Of a stretch of 64,000 nucleotides of DNA, positions 1-12,083 are shown piece after piece. Positions within the stretch are counted from its first letter, which is position 1. Each line of letters starts with the position of its first letter. Under the pieces are notes generated by a model. The model worked only from the letters and a program-made list of their open reading frames with translations. It had not been told where the DNA came from and searched no databases. The stretch spans positions 279,837,116 through 279,901,115 of the forward strand of contig NC_073302.1 of the NCBI RefSeq assembly GCF_027595985.1, read 5' to 3'. A program made the translations under genes and the position numbers. Source of the DNA: Sorex araneus. Lineage: Eukaryota > Chordata > Mammalia > Eulipotyphla > Soricidae.

Positions 1-908
1 TCTCTCCATTCTAGTCTTACACTGCCTCTCATTCCCGTCTCCTTCTGTCTCTTCCGCTCATCTCTCCACACTCCATCATGCTTCCTGCTCTGTCTCCCAA
101 CAGTTCTAACTCTCTTGTCTCTCCATGCCTCGAATTCTCTGCCAATGGTACACTCAATCAGGTAGCAAAATAACACAAGAAATCCCTTTCTGACAGTCCC
201 TCAGGCTCAAGGGAGGAAACACCACCTAGAGTTACTCCTCTTCTCCTCAGACCGATAACTTAATTAACACGATTAACATCTTAATTCTACTTCTTAATAT
301 TAGTTATTTTGTATGTACACAGTAAGAGATACATTGAGGCTTGTAGGGCAGCTCTCCTGGGAACATCTTGCCACAGTGCTCAAGCCAGATTAATCATTCC
401 TAACCCTAGCAGGTTCTGAATCTAGTTATTCCTTTTTGGATCCTGACAGAATTTGTCCATGACCAAGCTCTTAACTTATAGTTAAGCATTATGGCATTTT
501 GGCCAGGCCCATCTTTATGCCAGGGTAGCACATTGCTCACCACTTGCCCTCGGTCCATCCAGTTCCTTGTCGGGATCCTACTTTTGGAGAGCTAGGCAGT
601 AAGGGCAACTGAGGCTTAAGTAGAGAGAATAGATGCCCAGGAGGTAAATATCATTGAGTCAATTAACTCACATGTTACAAAAGCATAGCATTAACTGTCT
701 CCTTGTACCCATACAAAAAGGACATTGCTCGGAATTAACTATACAAATGACTTAAGGACAAGAGAAAAATAATATTTGCTAGTTAACAGAGAGCAAAGAA
801 AGAAGTTACAAATGGACACAGAGTAATTGGAGCACTGTGATGGGAGTAAGCCAATAAATCTAAGTTTCCTGTATCAAGGCAGAAAAGACAAACCAATGTC
901 ATCCTACA
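1..908 (-). repeat. LTR-like repeat, copy 1 (cut by window start)
   Basis: This copy shares long stretches with 5,811-7,036 and 55,130-56,064, for example the segment around 'agctcttaacttatagttaa' near 465-485. Its right edge reads 'catcctaca', the complement of an LTR-style TGTAGGATG start, so the element would run on the minus strand. The left part lies outside the window. I infer an LTR from the TG edge and from TTTATT (AATAAA on the minus strand) in the other two copies. I cannot name the family. Confidence 0.5.
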
Positions 909-1340
909 TGGAAGATTATCAAAAAAACTAAAGACAGATCTTCCTTATGACACAGTGATTCTACTTCTTATCACGTATTGCAGGAATACAAAAACAATTT
1001 TTGAGTTTAAATGGTTCCTGTGTTCATTGTTTCAAAATACTTGCTTTGTGTTTTATATAATGAATATTGTCACACTTTATATAGGCAAATAAATTTTTAA
1101 CAAGGCCGTTTAATTTGTTACAAATTCTATAGTGTTTGCTATAAAATTTATAAGTAATCACTCACACTTGTAAATATATATATCAAATGTCTTTGTTCTT
1201 ATCTGCATGTATACAATAACTCAAGTTAAAAATTTTAGAAAAAGATATTTTCAGTAAGTCAAGTAATGATTTCAAGCATACTAATAGAAAATTAAGGTAG
1301 TCTAAACAGTTAAGACATTAATTCTTTTATTATTCAAATA
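909..1340. other. AT-rich intergenic DNA
   Basis: I see no gene, repeat or RNA signature here. Confidence 0.5.
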
Positions 1341-2018
1341 TTATCATCATGATCATCATGATCATCACCATCATCATCACATTGATCATCGATTTTTCTC
1401 GAGCTGTTTCAGTAATGTCTCCATTTGTCCTAGCCCTAAGATTTTAGAAGCCTCTCTTTACTCGTCCTTCCCAACGGTGCTGCATTAGAGGCTCTTTCAG
1501 GGTCAGGGGAATGAGACCCATCACTGTTACTTGTTTTGGCATATGATTATGCAATGGGGAGCTTGCCAGGCTCTCCCATGCGGGCAGGAAACTCTTGATA
1601 GCTTGCCAGGTTTTCCAAGAGGGAGAACTAGGCTATAAGATGTCTGGGAGCTTGGTATTATAGTGTCTGGATGTTAGCTGTTGATTGGATTACACAGCAC
1701 TGGGGGCAGTTTCTGGGTGTGACCACCTAGCTACTGGAAAATGGGGGATCTGGGCAGAAGAGGCCCAGTTCCCATCGGAGCAGGCTTGGAGATCTCAGCC
1801 CCAGAATCCCACATACCTGGTTTGTCTACAAGTTCCTTCATGTGTGAGGCTCAATGGAACGTGTGGAGAGCAGCCTTGAGCATGGCTGTGGCACTGTTCC
1901 AGAGGTCTTCGGCTGCCGGGCTCGGGGCAGGGAGGGAAACTCAACCCACCCGCCTGCCCCCTCCAAGGGGCCCTGGTGAGGACAGCCAGGCCTAGGGGCA
2001 AGAGACTCTGCCTGCAAA
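1341..2018 (-). repeat. Long-B element with ATC-rich tail
   Basis: On the minus strand this reads a GC-rich 5' part (about 2,012-1,700), a 'tagttctccctc'-type middle, then the shared RTE-like tail. It ends in an (ATG)n-type microsatellite at about 1,344-1,390. The 5' part recurs in the opposite orientation at 49,011-49,240 and in part at 56,095-56,285. The body resembles SINE-B in the region of 'gcttgccaggctct' but has no tRNA-like head. The short ORFs over it have no recognisable product. Confidence 0.6.
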
Positions 2019-2020
2019 GT

Positions 2021-2680
2021 ATAGCACTGTAGCACTGTCATCCCATTAACTTACTCCTCGGGTGCCAGTAGCATCTCCATTTGTCCCAGCCCTGAGATTT
2101 TAGCATCGTAAACTTGATGCCCTCTCTCCGTGGTGGATGCAGCACCCCAGCTGGATGTCCTTGGGCATGAGGGTGACGCGGTTGGTGTGGATTGTGCAGA
2201 GGTTGGTGTCCTCGAAGAACCCCACCGAGTAGGCCTTACACACCTCCTGCAGTGCCACGACGGCTGAGCTCTGGAAGCTCAGTTCAGTCTTCAAGTCCTG
2301 TGCGATCTCATTCACCAGCTGCTGGATTGGTAGTTTGTCTAGGATAAGCAGCTCGGTGGACTTCTGGTAGCGGCAGATCTTGTACAGCGCCACGGTGTAG
2401 GGCTGGTAGCACTGTGGCTTCTTCACGCCACTGGTGGCTGGTGCGCTCTTACGGGGCCGCCTTGGTGGCCAGCTGCTTGCCGGCTGCCTTCCTGCCAGTA
2501 GACTTGGCACTCTGTGTTTAGTACGAGCCCTTTTGTTCCTCCCAACTCAGCTGGAGACTCCTTGAGGGTTAGGGAAATGAGACCTATTTTTGTTACTGTT
2601 GTTGGCATACTTAGTATGTCACAGGTAGCTTGCCAGGCTCTGCCGTGCAGGCGGGATACCCTCGGGAGCTTGCTGGGCAA
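2021..2680 (-). repeat. Long-B element interrupted by a histone H3 pseudogene
   Basis: The tail (2,021-2,105, 'gcactgtagcactgtcatcc') and the body (2,532-2,680) flank about 415 bp of histone sequence. Compared with uninterrupted copies (1,341-1,690 and 15,762-16,013), the histone sequence replaces or splits the segment normally reading 'agcagcctctctttactcgt'. The 5' end in element orientation is truncated at about 2,680. Confidence 0.65.
2118..2531 (-). pseudogene. Histone H3 retropseudogene (H3.1/H3.2-like)
   Basis: The minus-strand translation is clearly core histone H3. Visible blocks include [21 protein letters not shown], the [17 protein letters not shown] helix region, [15 protein letters not shown] and MPKDIQL followed by a degraded GERA end. 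The FQSSAV-ALQ block is closer to replication-dependent H3.1/H3.2 than to H3.3. It is dead: the start codon position is AGG, the N-terminal tail carries a +2 and a +1 frameshift, one extra codon sits before GERA, and the stop is TCA. Many Arg/Lys positions are replaced. No introns and no poly(A) are visible. A missing poly(A) fits a replication-dependent histone mRNA, which normally ends in a stem-loop. It lies inside a long-B element in the same orientation. Confidence 0.9.
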
Positions 2681-2861
2681 GTACAAAATAATAAAAATCA
2701 TTATTATTAATTATTGTTAATACTTCCTGTATCAGTAGAGTGGCGATACATAATTGCAAAATACCTACATTTTATTATAAAGGATTTAAAATAATTACTT
2801 AACAAATATCCTATAACTATATTGTTGAAAATTTTATGAATTCAATGCATTTTCCATGTTG

Positions 2862-3033
2862 GGACCGGAGCGATAGCACAGCAGGTAGGGCGTTTGCCTT
2901 GCACGCGGCCGACCCGGGTTAGATCCCCGGCATCCCATATTGTCCCCCAATTACTGCCAGGAGTAATTTCTGAGTGTAAAGCCAGGAGTAACCCCTGAGC
3001 ATCGCTAGGTTGTGACCCCCCCCCCAAAAAAAA
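2862..3033 (+). mobile_element. SINE-A, full length, perfect TSD
   Basis: The tRNA-like head with A box TAGCACAGCAGG is followed by the 'catcccatat' body and a short A tail. The 19-bp direct repeat CAATGCATTTTCCATGTTG lies at 2,843-2,861 and 3,034-3,052. That is an exact L1-type target-site duplication and implies a fairly recent insertion. Confidence 0.93.
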
Positions 3034-3052
3034 CAATGCATTTTCCATGTTG

Positions 3053-3534
3053 ACATTATAGTTGTCATTTTGAACTATACATTTTACTCTTATTGATAGT
3101 ATTCTTAATGTATGTACTCAAAGCTGCTTCTGACCTATTTCCAGAGCTCATATGGATAATATAATTAGGTTAGTATTAAATATGGATATAAAATAAGTTT
3201 GGAAGTTGTTGCTGACCTATTACAGACTGAAAATTTCTGAACTATGATAATCCTCATAAATTTCAATAATATGCATAATTTGTAAATGAGTTTTAGGCTT
3301 ATTGAAATTATTACCCATCTAGTAAAGATAGTTTGAAACTAAAGTTATGCAATATTTTTATAGCACTATAAACAATTTCATAGCTCTTTTATATATAATA
3401 CAAATTGCTTAATGTGATCTTTAAATTATAATTATACTAATATTCAGATATGACATCAAAAATATGGATAGAGAATTTACTTACTTTTCTCTACATGAAG
3501 ATTAATTTAAAATAGATTAAGGGATGGGGGAGTG
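3053..3534. other. AT-rich intergenic DNA
   Basis: No feature recognised. Confidence 0.5.
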
Positions 3535-3685
3535 TTGGAGTGACTGTTCAGTGGGACTTGGTTTGTATGTGACAAACATGTGCCCAGTCCCCTGAATACC
3601 ATATGACCCTTTTAGGCTGCCAGGAGTTGACTGTTGGGACTAAGTCCTGAGCACAGTCAGGTGTGCTCCAAAGAAGCAAAAAATA
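3535..3685 (+). repeat. Diverged SINE-A-like copy
   Basis: It keeps the order head, 'cccctgaataccatatg', 'ctgccaggag', 'tcctgagcacagtcaggtgtg' seen in young SINE-A copies, with heavy divergence. No TSD was found. Confidence 0.6.
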
Positions 3686-4156
3686 AAATTAAATAAGAAT
3701 AAAATATATTAATTATCTCAATATCAGGCCTGAATCCATTAACTTTGTGGAGTAAAACATAGACTTTTCCATGACTCTGATTTCTGAGAAGTCTTCAATG
3801 TGATGGTACTATGCCAAATTTAGAGGATTCAGTACAGTCAAAGAAATGATTGATGCTGGGATTAAAAGAAATCCTGTTTAATGGGAAATAATATAGCAAA
3901 GTGTTATCTGTTAAGGTATTTAAAGTATTCATAAACTCAATAATAAAAAAAAACATGCAATCCCAACAGAAAATGGGAAGAAAAGCATGGAAAAGATTTC
4001 CCAGAAGTCATAAAGTTAGCTAGCTGACAAATGAAAAAAAAAATCATCATATCACTGATTATCGGGGAAAATGCAGAAAAATAAAAAGACAACGAAACGT
4101 AATCTCATACCATGAGAAGAGTAACATGAAACAACAACAACAAAAAAAGAAAACAG
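3686..4156. other. AT-rich intergenic DNA
   Basis: No gene or repeat recognised. A short CAACAACAACAA tract lies at the right end. Confidence 0.45.
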
Positions 4157-5310
4157 GACCCTCTGCGCCTAAATACTTTGATTGCAGAGAACTAACACAT
4201 TTTGGCATCCAACACAGCTCCTTACAGCAATGCACTGGGACTGAGAGCTGGGCTACAACTCCGCGCTGCCCGGGGATGGATCTTTCCTCTCCACCCTGTC
4301 TTTCTGCATGGAAAATGGTGGCAGCAGCAACATCCACATGGCAGGAGCCACCTTCTAAGACTCCTAACCCAGAGGTATACGGTTTTTACACTTGGGGCTC
4401 CTAGGGAATCATGGGAAGTGGGTGTAACCAGCACGCCCTCAGCCCAGATAAATCCGGAGCTGCTGAGAGCGAAACGGACCCTCTGCGCCTAAAGACTTTG
4501 ATTCCAGAGAACTAACACATTTTGGCATCCAGCGCAGCTTCTTACAGCAATGCACTGGGGCTGTGAGATGGGCTATGCAATTTCTGGCAAAATTTTCTCT
4601 GGACTTTATACAGAAATCCAAAACTTCGTGGCCGTGGACTTAAAATCTCTTATTTGTCAGCAATGTCAAATGGTTCCTTTTTAGCAGGTCTAACATGGGG
4701 TAGGGGGACTCCAAATAATAACAGTGATTTTTTTTTGTTGAAATATTAACGGTAGTCAAAGTAGCAGCCATTTCTCTGGACTGTGAGCTAAGCAACAGCC
4801 CCACACCGGCCGAGAAGAGGAAATATCCCTCTTTCCCAGTTGTTTTCCATTTTCAGGGAGAAACGTGGCGTGGTGTCCACCATACTATGAGGCACGGGAA
4901 CTGGGATCAGGGGGGGGGGAAAGGAAAAGGAAAAAGGGAAAAGAAAAGAATTATGTACTTGGAGCAGTGGGGCTACATATCTCTTCATTCTCAGCAATGG
5001 AAAACTAATTATCAAATGCTTCCTTGGTAGTAGGGCTGTCTTTCTTGGGGGGAAACTCCAACAACAATAGTGAGTTTTGTGTTGAAATATGGAATGTAAT
5101 CAAGGTAAAGAGAAAATGAAGTGAAATTCACCAGTTATATAGTTGGGGGGGGCGGGGGCGGGAAGTATACTGGGGTTTTTGGTGGTGGAATATGGTCACT
5201 GGTGAAGGAATGGGTGTTTGAATATTGTATAACTGAGACATAAGCCTGAGAACTTTGTAACTTTCCACATGGTGATTCAATAAAATAAATAAATAAATAA
5301 ATAAAAATAA
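4157..5310 (+). mobile_element. Composite retroposon with tandem 5' modules
   Basis: The 5' part carries a module of about 100 bp twice (4,157-4,254 and 4,469-4,572), spaced 312 bp. The middle ('actttatacagaaat', 'cacaccggccgagaag') matches the element at 26,676-27,917. The 3' end ('gagaactttgtaactttcc', 'tggtgattcaataaaat') ends in (AAAT)n and is shared with the elements at 26,676, 38,357 and 60,078 (antisense). No ORF of note. I could not define a TSD for this copy. Confidence 0.65.
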
Positions 5311-5327
5311 AAGGTGATCAGATTTCC

Positions 5328-5795
5328 CTGACCAAAAAATAAAATACAGTGTAGGTATGGATGCAGAGAAAAAGAAACCTTATTCACTGTTGGTAGGATT
5401 GTTATCTGATTCCTCATTTATGGAAAATGGTATAGTGACAACTCAGAAAATTAATTGAATTTCCATATGACTCAGCAATTCTGCCTCCTGAACATCTATT
5501 CCAAGAACAAAAAGATCACACTATGCTCATCAAAATATTATTCACAATAGTCAAGATCTGGAATCACTACCTGACAGCAAATGAGTAGGTAATGAAATTT
5601 TGGAGTATAGGCATTATGGAATAGTATACAGCTGTGAGTAAAGGGTAAATTATATAATTCACATCAACCCAGTGGGAACTGGAAGGTATTATACAAAATG
5701 AAGTGAATTTCAAAATATAATACAATATGGGATAATGCTGCTTGTTTGTGGAGTACAAAGGACCATAGTAAGTATGTAATTACACAAAAATAAAA
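5328..5795 (+). mobile_element. L1 ORF2 3' fragment, decayed
   Basis: Translated in pieces, this follows the C-terminal region of L1 ORF2: the segments around 'ttcactgttggtagg', 'tattcacaatagtcaagat' and 'attatggaatagtatacagc' correspond to well-known L1 blocks. All frames are broken. It abuts the LTR-like repeat on its right. Confidence 0.7.
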
Positions 5796-5810
5796 AGAAA
5801 AGGGCAAAGG

Positions 5811-7036
5811 CGACACTGCACCCGGGAGGTTGAAGGTGATGATGAGGCACACGAAGGAAGTAACGGATGCAAGATGGTTGGTCTCAATCGCAGTTTATTC
5901 TATTCTCATCTCCATTCTCCACTGATTCTCCTCCTGCTTCTTCCTCCCCCATGCTACTTCATTCGCTCTCTGGATCTCGTTTTCGATCTAGCTTCTCCAG
6001 CTCTGGCCCTGGGATTCACCCTGGGATTCGACAGCACTCGCCCCCAGCACCCTCTCACAGCCACATTAAATCCCCCGCATCCGGCTCGCTCCGGATGCAG
6101 CGGACTGGGGTTTATATATAGGTGTGGTTACAATCAATAGGGGGTAAAGTTCTATCCCTTAGGGGATGCTTTCACTAGGAGAGAATCTCCCTCAGCAGGA
6201 CATCTGCCCAAGAGAGGAATCCCATGGGTGTGTTTCTCTTCTCTTTGTTCAACTAACATATAAGTATTCATATTATGAATCATTTTGTATGGGCATAGCA
6301 AGAGACGCATTAAGCTTATAGAATTGCTCTCCCCGGGTCACCTCGATCTCAGACTACTGCGCTCAGGCCAGATTAGTCTTTCCTAGCCCTAGCAAGGCCC
6401 TAGTCTCGTCGTTGCTTTTGGATCATGACATGACATGCCCATGACCAAGCTCTTAACATATAGTTAAGCATTAGGCGCTTTGTCCAGGCCCATCTCGATG
6501 CCAGGGTAGCACATAACTCACTGCTTGCCCTGGGTCCGTCCCATCCCTCATCGGGACCCTGCTTTTGGGGGTGCTAGGAAGCAAGGGCAGCTGAGGCTTA
6601 AATCGAGAAAGCAGATGCCCAGGAGTAAATAATATTTGAAGCCAATTAAATCCCATGTTACCAAAGCATATTAATAAATGTCTTACTTTGTCCACACAAA
6701 AAGGATATTGTTTTAAAGTAAACTATTCAAAAGATGTAAGAGAGGAGAAAGACAATATTAACTTACAATACAATTACACTGTCCTAGCAATATCTGACCT
6801 TACAAATTAACAGAGTTTGATTAGAGGAAGAGCAGATAAACGGTCGAAGTGGTTACAGATAAACAAAGGAATGGGAATGACTCGGGAGCACTTTGATGGG
6901 CGTGACTGATATACTAAGCTCCTAGTGGCAAGGGGAGCAGGACATACCAATGTAGTCTAGAATTGTTTAGAGATTATTACTAGATAAACCCAAACTCTGT
7001 GGCAAGGGAGAAAGGACAAACCAATGATATCCAACA
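5811..7036 (-). repeat. LTR-like repeat, copy 2
   Basis: Homologous to 1-908 and 55,130-56,064. On the minus strand it starts TGTTGGATATC (from 7,036). A polyadenylation-like AATAAA is the complement of 'tttatt' at about 5,896, close to the 3' end, which is the order U3-R-U5 expected of a large LTR. This copy is longer than copy 3 because of extra sequence at about 6,750-6,990. The left edge and TSD are not certain. Confidence 0.55.
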
Positions 7037-7149
7037 GTAAGGACTTAGATAGTACTTAATGAAAACAGACCCTGAAATTTGAGAACAGAGTAGTCAACTG
7101 ATGCTGGGGAGGAAAAGGAAGCACTGGACACAAATAGAGAGGGTTTGTT

Positions 7150-7336
7150 TTATTTTTTGCTTCTTTTTTTTTGCATTTTGTGTCACACTCAGCAATGAAC
7201 AACAGTTACTCCTGGCTCATGCACTCAGGAATTACTCCTGGCAGTGCTGGGGGGCGGGGGCCATATGGGATGCTGGGAAGTGAACCTGGGTCGACCACGT
7301 GCAAGGCCCTACCCACTGGACTATGGATCCAGCCCT
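7150..7336 (-). mobile_element. SINE-A, antisense
   Basis: A poly(T) at about 7,166-7,174 leads into 'gtcacactcagcaatgaaca' and ends in the complement of the head ('ggactatggatccagccct'). About 180 bp. Confidence 0.85.
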
Positions 7337-9521
7337 AAGAGTTCTTAACACCTTTATATTTGGAGTGATGAAGGACCACTATGATATATAGTAAGAATAT
7401 GAATACCAATGTAAATCACATTATCTCAATTATGAAAATAAAGGCATCTTAATCTCAGAATGCTGAGTAATATGAACAGAAATTTCACTCATTTATACTT
7501 TTCAGGTTGTTTTTATATAAATAAGCCCAGAAAAATCTATGTTATTATTATCTTACAATAGCCATGATGTGTGTATGTGTGTATTTAAGACAAATCAATT
7601 TGGTTTTCTTGAAAAAATTAAGAAGAACAACAAAATTATAATTTTGAGTTATGTTACACTATAGAGCATATAAACGGTAAATGTCAAAATGTTAACCAAT
7701 AGTCTCTAGAGTTAGTGCACACAATGCCAGATTCCTTATACGAACTCCATAGTCTAATAATGGACAGTCTCTTAATGCAAATTTGTGAATCATAGTTCTA
7801 ACATGTATAAATCGCTGAACATATGTTCATCTTGAAACATCTCCCAAGATTCACCATCATTAGTTTATGGAACTGTGAAATAAATTCTCTGACTCACTTC
7901 AAAGTCTTTGAGCATAAAACTAAAATCATCTATAGTAATGAGAACAAAATATGTTTAAAAATTAGTGATAGGGAAAAGAAGTTACCTACATCATCAAGAT
8001 TAGGTACAGAAACATCTTATGGAATATCTGAATAAAGAAAAAACAAAGAAGAGGACTAGGAATTGGAGAGCACAGAAGAGAGAGTGTTCTTCCCCATGCA
8101 GTCAACTGGAATTCAATGAATGGCACCCACATGCTTCCTGGAGTGGCCAAGGAGTGATCAAACGAACAAACAAAACACATTTTGATCTTTTAAAGTCATT
8201 TGGTAAAAATGCATCATTAAAATATAAAAAGAGAAATGCAAAGAATGGAAGTGTGGATACTGAAAAGTGTGATATGAATCAAACAGGAAAAATTCAGAGC
8301 CTACATTTTTCCACTAATCAAGTCTATAGTTTTAAAAAATGAAAGAAAAAAGGAAAGACAAACAGGACTTCAGGAAATTACATTTAAGTTCCCCTTATTT
8401 TTTTTCATGCCTTCTTCCTAACTTCTTGCTGAAATAAAAGAATTTCAAATTTCCACAAGATATTCCTGGTATATGAGTTGCCTAGGCAATTGAGTTTCTT
8501 CGTTCTTTTTTTTTCTTTTATGTGAATGCCAATAAGAAAATTAGTGCTTTATTTTCATGTTTTTTATGATAGCAACCTCTTCACGTTTTAATCCAAAGAT
8601 CATGGTTATGAATTAATAATTACTGAATGATTGCTTAATGAGAAAAAACATGATTTGATGTGGTGAAGAAGAAAAGAATTAGCTATATTTTTTAATGATA
8701 AGAATAACTAATGACTATGGATCTTGAGTGCGGCATAATTGTCAAGGAAAAACAAAATTAGGAACAAGAACCAAAGAGTGCATATTGTATAAAATTAGAT
8801 ATTAATATAGATAACCTATAAATATATGTTGCATAGTAAAATGTATTAATTATGAGGCCATTTTATGAATATTTTTCTTACAAAAGAAGGATCAATTGTA
8901 AGGTTTTGATAGAAGGTCCTCTGAAACTTTTAATGCAAAAGAAATAACACTTTACAGTATGAATTTAAGTGTCAATACTTTTTACTAACTGCCCATGAGT
9001 ATACTTCATAAGCAAAGTAAAAAGATATTGGAAATAAAGAACAAAGTACAGATAAACAAGCAATTTACTAGTTAGAAATTGGATTCAGTTTGTGCATTTA
9101 AGCATACATCTAATAAGATCTAGTTGGGAAAATGACATCTCTGAAATCAATTACAAATGAGTAAACTAGAATTTTCTTCTCATATAATTTGCGATTGTTA
9201 ATTTCACATCCAACCTTGACTGATACATGCTATTAAGTTTTTGGTCAAAAAACACTTTAAAAGTTTCTCTAAAGGTAGCTTCTCTATGTGATTAATGTTT
9301 AAATCAATGGACGTTGAGTACACATATTACTCTCTATAAGATATGTGGACCTCATTAAATCAGTTGAAAGCCTTAAGTGAAAAGAATGGGCTCTCCAAAT
9401 AAAAGAGGATGTGTGTCTCCACGATGGCTCAACACCGTGAATGCAGTGATAACTCCTCTGGATATCCAGACACTCAGCCTGTTATGCAGATTTTGCGCCT
9501 GATAACTATTTCAGTTAAGTA
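7337..9521. other. AT-rich intergenic DNA without recognised features
   Basis: About 2.2 kb with no repeat family, gene or RNA that I recognise. A 107-codon open frame at 8,019-8,342 has no motif and codon use typical of AT-rich noncoding DNA. Confidence 0.5.
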
Positions 9522-9532
9522 ATCTTATACTG

Positions 9533-9774
9533 CTACAGTGATAGCAGAGCAGGTAGGGTGTTTGCCTTTCACGAGGCTGACCTGGGTTCAATTCCTTTGC
9601 CCCTCTCAGAGAGCCTGGCAAGCTACCAAGAGTATCTTGCCAGCACGGCAGAGCCTGTCAAGCTCTCCGTGACGTATTCGATATGCCAGAAACAGTAACA
9701 ATAAGTCTCACAATGGAGATGTTACTGGTGCCTGCTCGAGCAAATCGATGAACAACAGGATGACAGTGACAGTG
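9533..9774 (+). mobile_element. SINE-B, full length
   Basis: The tRNA-like head ('gatagcagagcaggtaggg') is followed by the SINE-B body and the RTE-like tail ('gctcgagcaaatcgatgaac'), ending in ACAGTG repeats instead of poly(A). Imperfect direct repeats, ATCTTATACTG (9,522-9,532) and ATTTTATACTG (9,775-9,785), fit a TSD. Confidence 0.9.
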
Positions 9775-9785
9775 ATTTTATACTG

Positions 9786-10694
9786 TAGAATAAACTCCTT
9801 TTTCTAAACACACACAGACACAGACAGACACACATACATATACACATATATATGCACACACCGTCTTATTCATGTTTGTAGAAAGCCCTATCAAATATGC
9901 CAAGGCTACTCATTTAATATATTATATATAAGAAAATGTTTATAAATAGTGATGTATATATTTAAGAATTTTTAAAAATATTCTGATTCCAAGGATTAAG
10001 AAATAATGTTTTAGTAATATTCACAATGAAATGCAATCATTCACATATAAAATGATGTATACAATTATACTTTTTTACTGAAGAATTTTCAAGTCAATAT
10101 TTTCATACAAAAAAACACAATCCTTATTAATGGAAAAAAATACATAATAGCATTACATTTTAACTATAGAATAAAAAATAAGGAAAGCAACTCACAAACA
10201 TAATCACCTAAACATGAATATACAAATATTATTATAATTAAAGATGACACCCTGCCTCATATTTTTTTGTCTATGAATGTAAATTATGTCAAGTAAATTT
10301 TTTTAATCTACTTCATGTGTCCCTCATTGTGAAAAACTTAATTATAAAAGGATAGAAATAGATTCGAAGCCGTTTATCTTTTATTTCTGTTCTGTGTGTG
10401 TGTGAGGGGCCTCCCAAACAATTCTCAGAAAAAATTGGAGGACACTTCAAAGGTTTGGCCAGGGATTTAGGCATAATCATTGCATTCTAGGTATAGAAAT
10501 GATGCTTCTCCCAGGTTCATGCTGCCTTAGGGGCTGCTCAGGCTGGTAGTGCTTGGAGTATTCTCTGATGCTGGACACCCACCTGGGCCTAGGGCGTGAA
10601 AGCACGTGCTTTAGCCTTCCAGCTCTCTCACCACCCCGTAGTTTAATGAGACACGGCTGCATATACGTGAGTTCTGCTATCATTTTGTGACCAA
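9786..10694. other. AT-rich DNA with a small CA/TA microsatellite
   Basis: An impure (CA)n/(TA)n tract lies at about 9,810-9,862. The stretch 10,440-10,690 is less AT-rich and has a 68-codon antisense frame without a recognisable domain. I cannot assign it. Confidence 0.4.
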
Positions 10695-10815
10695 CTAAAT
10701 ATTTATTTGGGGGACATTTTCAGCAACGCTCAGGGTTTGCGCCCTGCTGTTGCTTCAGGAATCTCTACGTGCAAGGCATGTACCTTCAAACCTGCACTAT
10801 GTCTCTAGCCAATAT
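10695..10815 (-). repeat. Diverged SINE-A-like fragment, antisense
   Basis: It keeps 'gggggacattttcagcaacg' and 'acgtgcaaggcatgtacctt', ending 'tctctagcc', the complement of a SINE head. Confidence 0.5.
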
Positions 10816-11780
10816 TATTATCAAAGAGATTATTTTTATATTAAACCTTGAGATGAGCTAAAGACAGGAAGCTCTCGGAGTCAGCAAGGCGGAAAGCTGA
10901 CTGCAGTGTTCTGGTGAGCTTTCGACTGGAAGTAACGCCTTAGCACATTTTCACCAGACGCCAAGGTCAACTTGTAGTTCTGGTCCCTTCTCTGGGGAGA
11001 TGAGCTAACTCTTCAGGAAGTATGCTAGTTAAAATAAAATTGATTAACTTGTTCATTGTATCTGGGTACCAGGGCCATAATAATGATAATGCCTATGATT
11101 CTGATGTAAGCAGTTACTAAGGAAAAATCCTCCACCACTCTTCTTGCACATGGTGTGGGAGAGAAAATATTGCTGATGCACCTCATCCGTGTCAACTCTT
11201 AAAAACATATTTGACAAATTAGGACTTTCTGAAACACTTAACTTGGGAGAAAGCAACTCTGCGAATGGATCCGTCATCACAGCAAGTTACAGAACTCGGT
11301 CCTGAAGATAGAAAGAAACGCAGTCATATCCACCTGTCCAAAATAGGAATTCTGATGTCTGGCACCAACATTAAAAATTGAAGAAAATATTCTGCTCCGA
11401 TATACATTGACTTTTGTTCTACATAGATCTGTCTGAAGATGAAATTTAATTTTCTTCTAAGATTAGTGTTTCATTTCCCTAAGTGTTCATGACAGGGTAG
11501 ATTATTTTAAAGTGCTCGCTCAGCACTCGTACTTATCAACACTTTGATACAGTGATGCAATTGCAAGAGACTCACCTCAATGCTTTAGTGATAGTGTTGT
11601 CGTTCAGAAGTTCAATCTGATTGTTGGGTATGTTGGCGCCACTTCAGGGATGGATGGGGACACTAGGGACAGAAGAGAGATGAACAATTCTCTATCACAG
11701 AAATAATCGTGCTTCATTTAATAAGTTTTTTTTTAACTGTCATCTGTTCTAGATGATTGAGAAGGCAGGATAAAAAGATA
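10816..11780. other. Non-repetitive sequence of more balanced composition
   Basis: The blocks 10,860-11,010 and 11,040-11,300 are less AT-rich and match nothing else in the window. A 75-codon minus-strand frame (11,280-11,053) is open but lacks a domain I recognise and has no clear splice context. Confidence 0.35.
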
Positions 11781-11828
11781 CTGTGTGTATGTGTGTGTGT
11801 GTGTGTGTGTGTTTGTGTGTGTGTATGT
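11781..11828. repeat. (GT)n microsatellite
   Basis: About 48 bp of GT repeats with a few interruptions. Confidence 0.95.
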
Positions 11829-11912
11829 GCTTGCATGAGTGCTCATTTGATCTAGACAAAAGTTGGTGAATCTGATAGCTTGAGAATGAGCACATAAAAT
11901 GCAAGTAATTCA

Positions 11913-12083
11913 GGGCTGGAGACAAACAGCAGGTAAGGTGCTTGCCTTCTGTGGGGCCAACAAGGGTTGGATTCTGGTACCCCATAGGGGCCCTGAGAAC
12001 TTCTAAGAATGATCCCTGAGTGCAAAGCCAGGAGCAAGTCTTGAGCACTGCTGAGTACGGCTCAATGCTGCTCTGCCCCCACT
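11913..12083 (+). repeat. Diverged SINE-A copy
   Basis: The head 'gggctggagacaaacagcag' is followed by 'gtaccccatagg' and 'tccctgagtgcaaagccagg'. The tail is not poly(A). Confidence 0.75.

Noticed and set aside
2100-2510. 136-codon frame as a live histone H3 gene
   Set aside because: Start lost, two frameshifts in the tail, stop lost and many basic residues replaced. It is a pseudogene.
8019-8342. 107-codon frame as a possible gene
   Set aside because: AT-rich Lys/Asn-biased composition, no domain, no splice or promoter context.
9533-9600. tRNA-like sequence as a real tRNA gene
   Set aside because: It has A and B boxes but no full cloverleaf, and it is the head of a dispersed SINE seen many times in the window.
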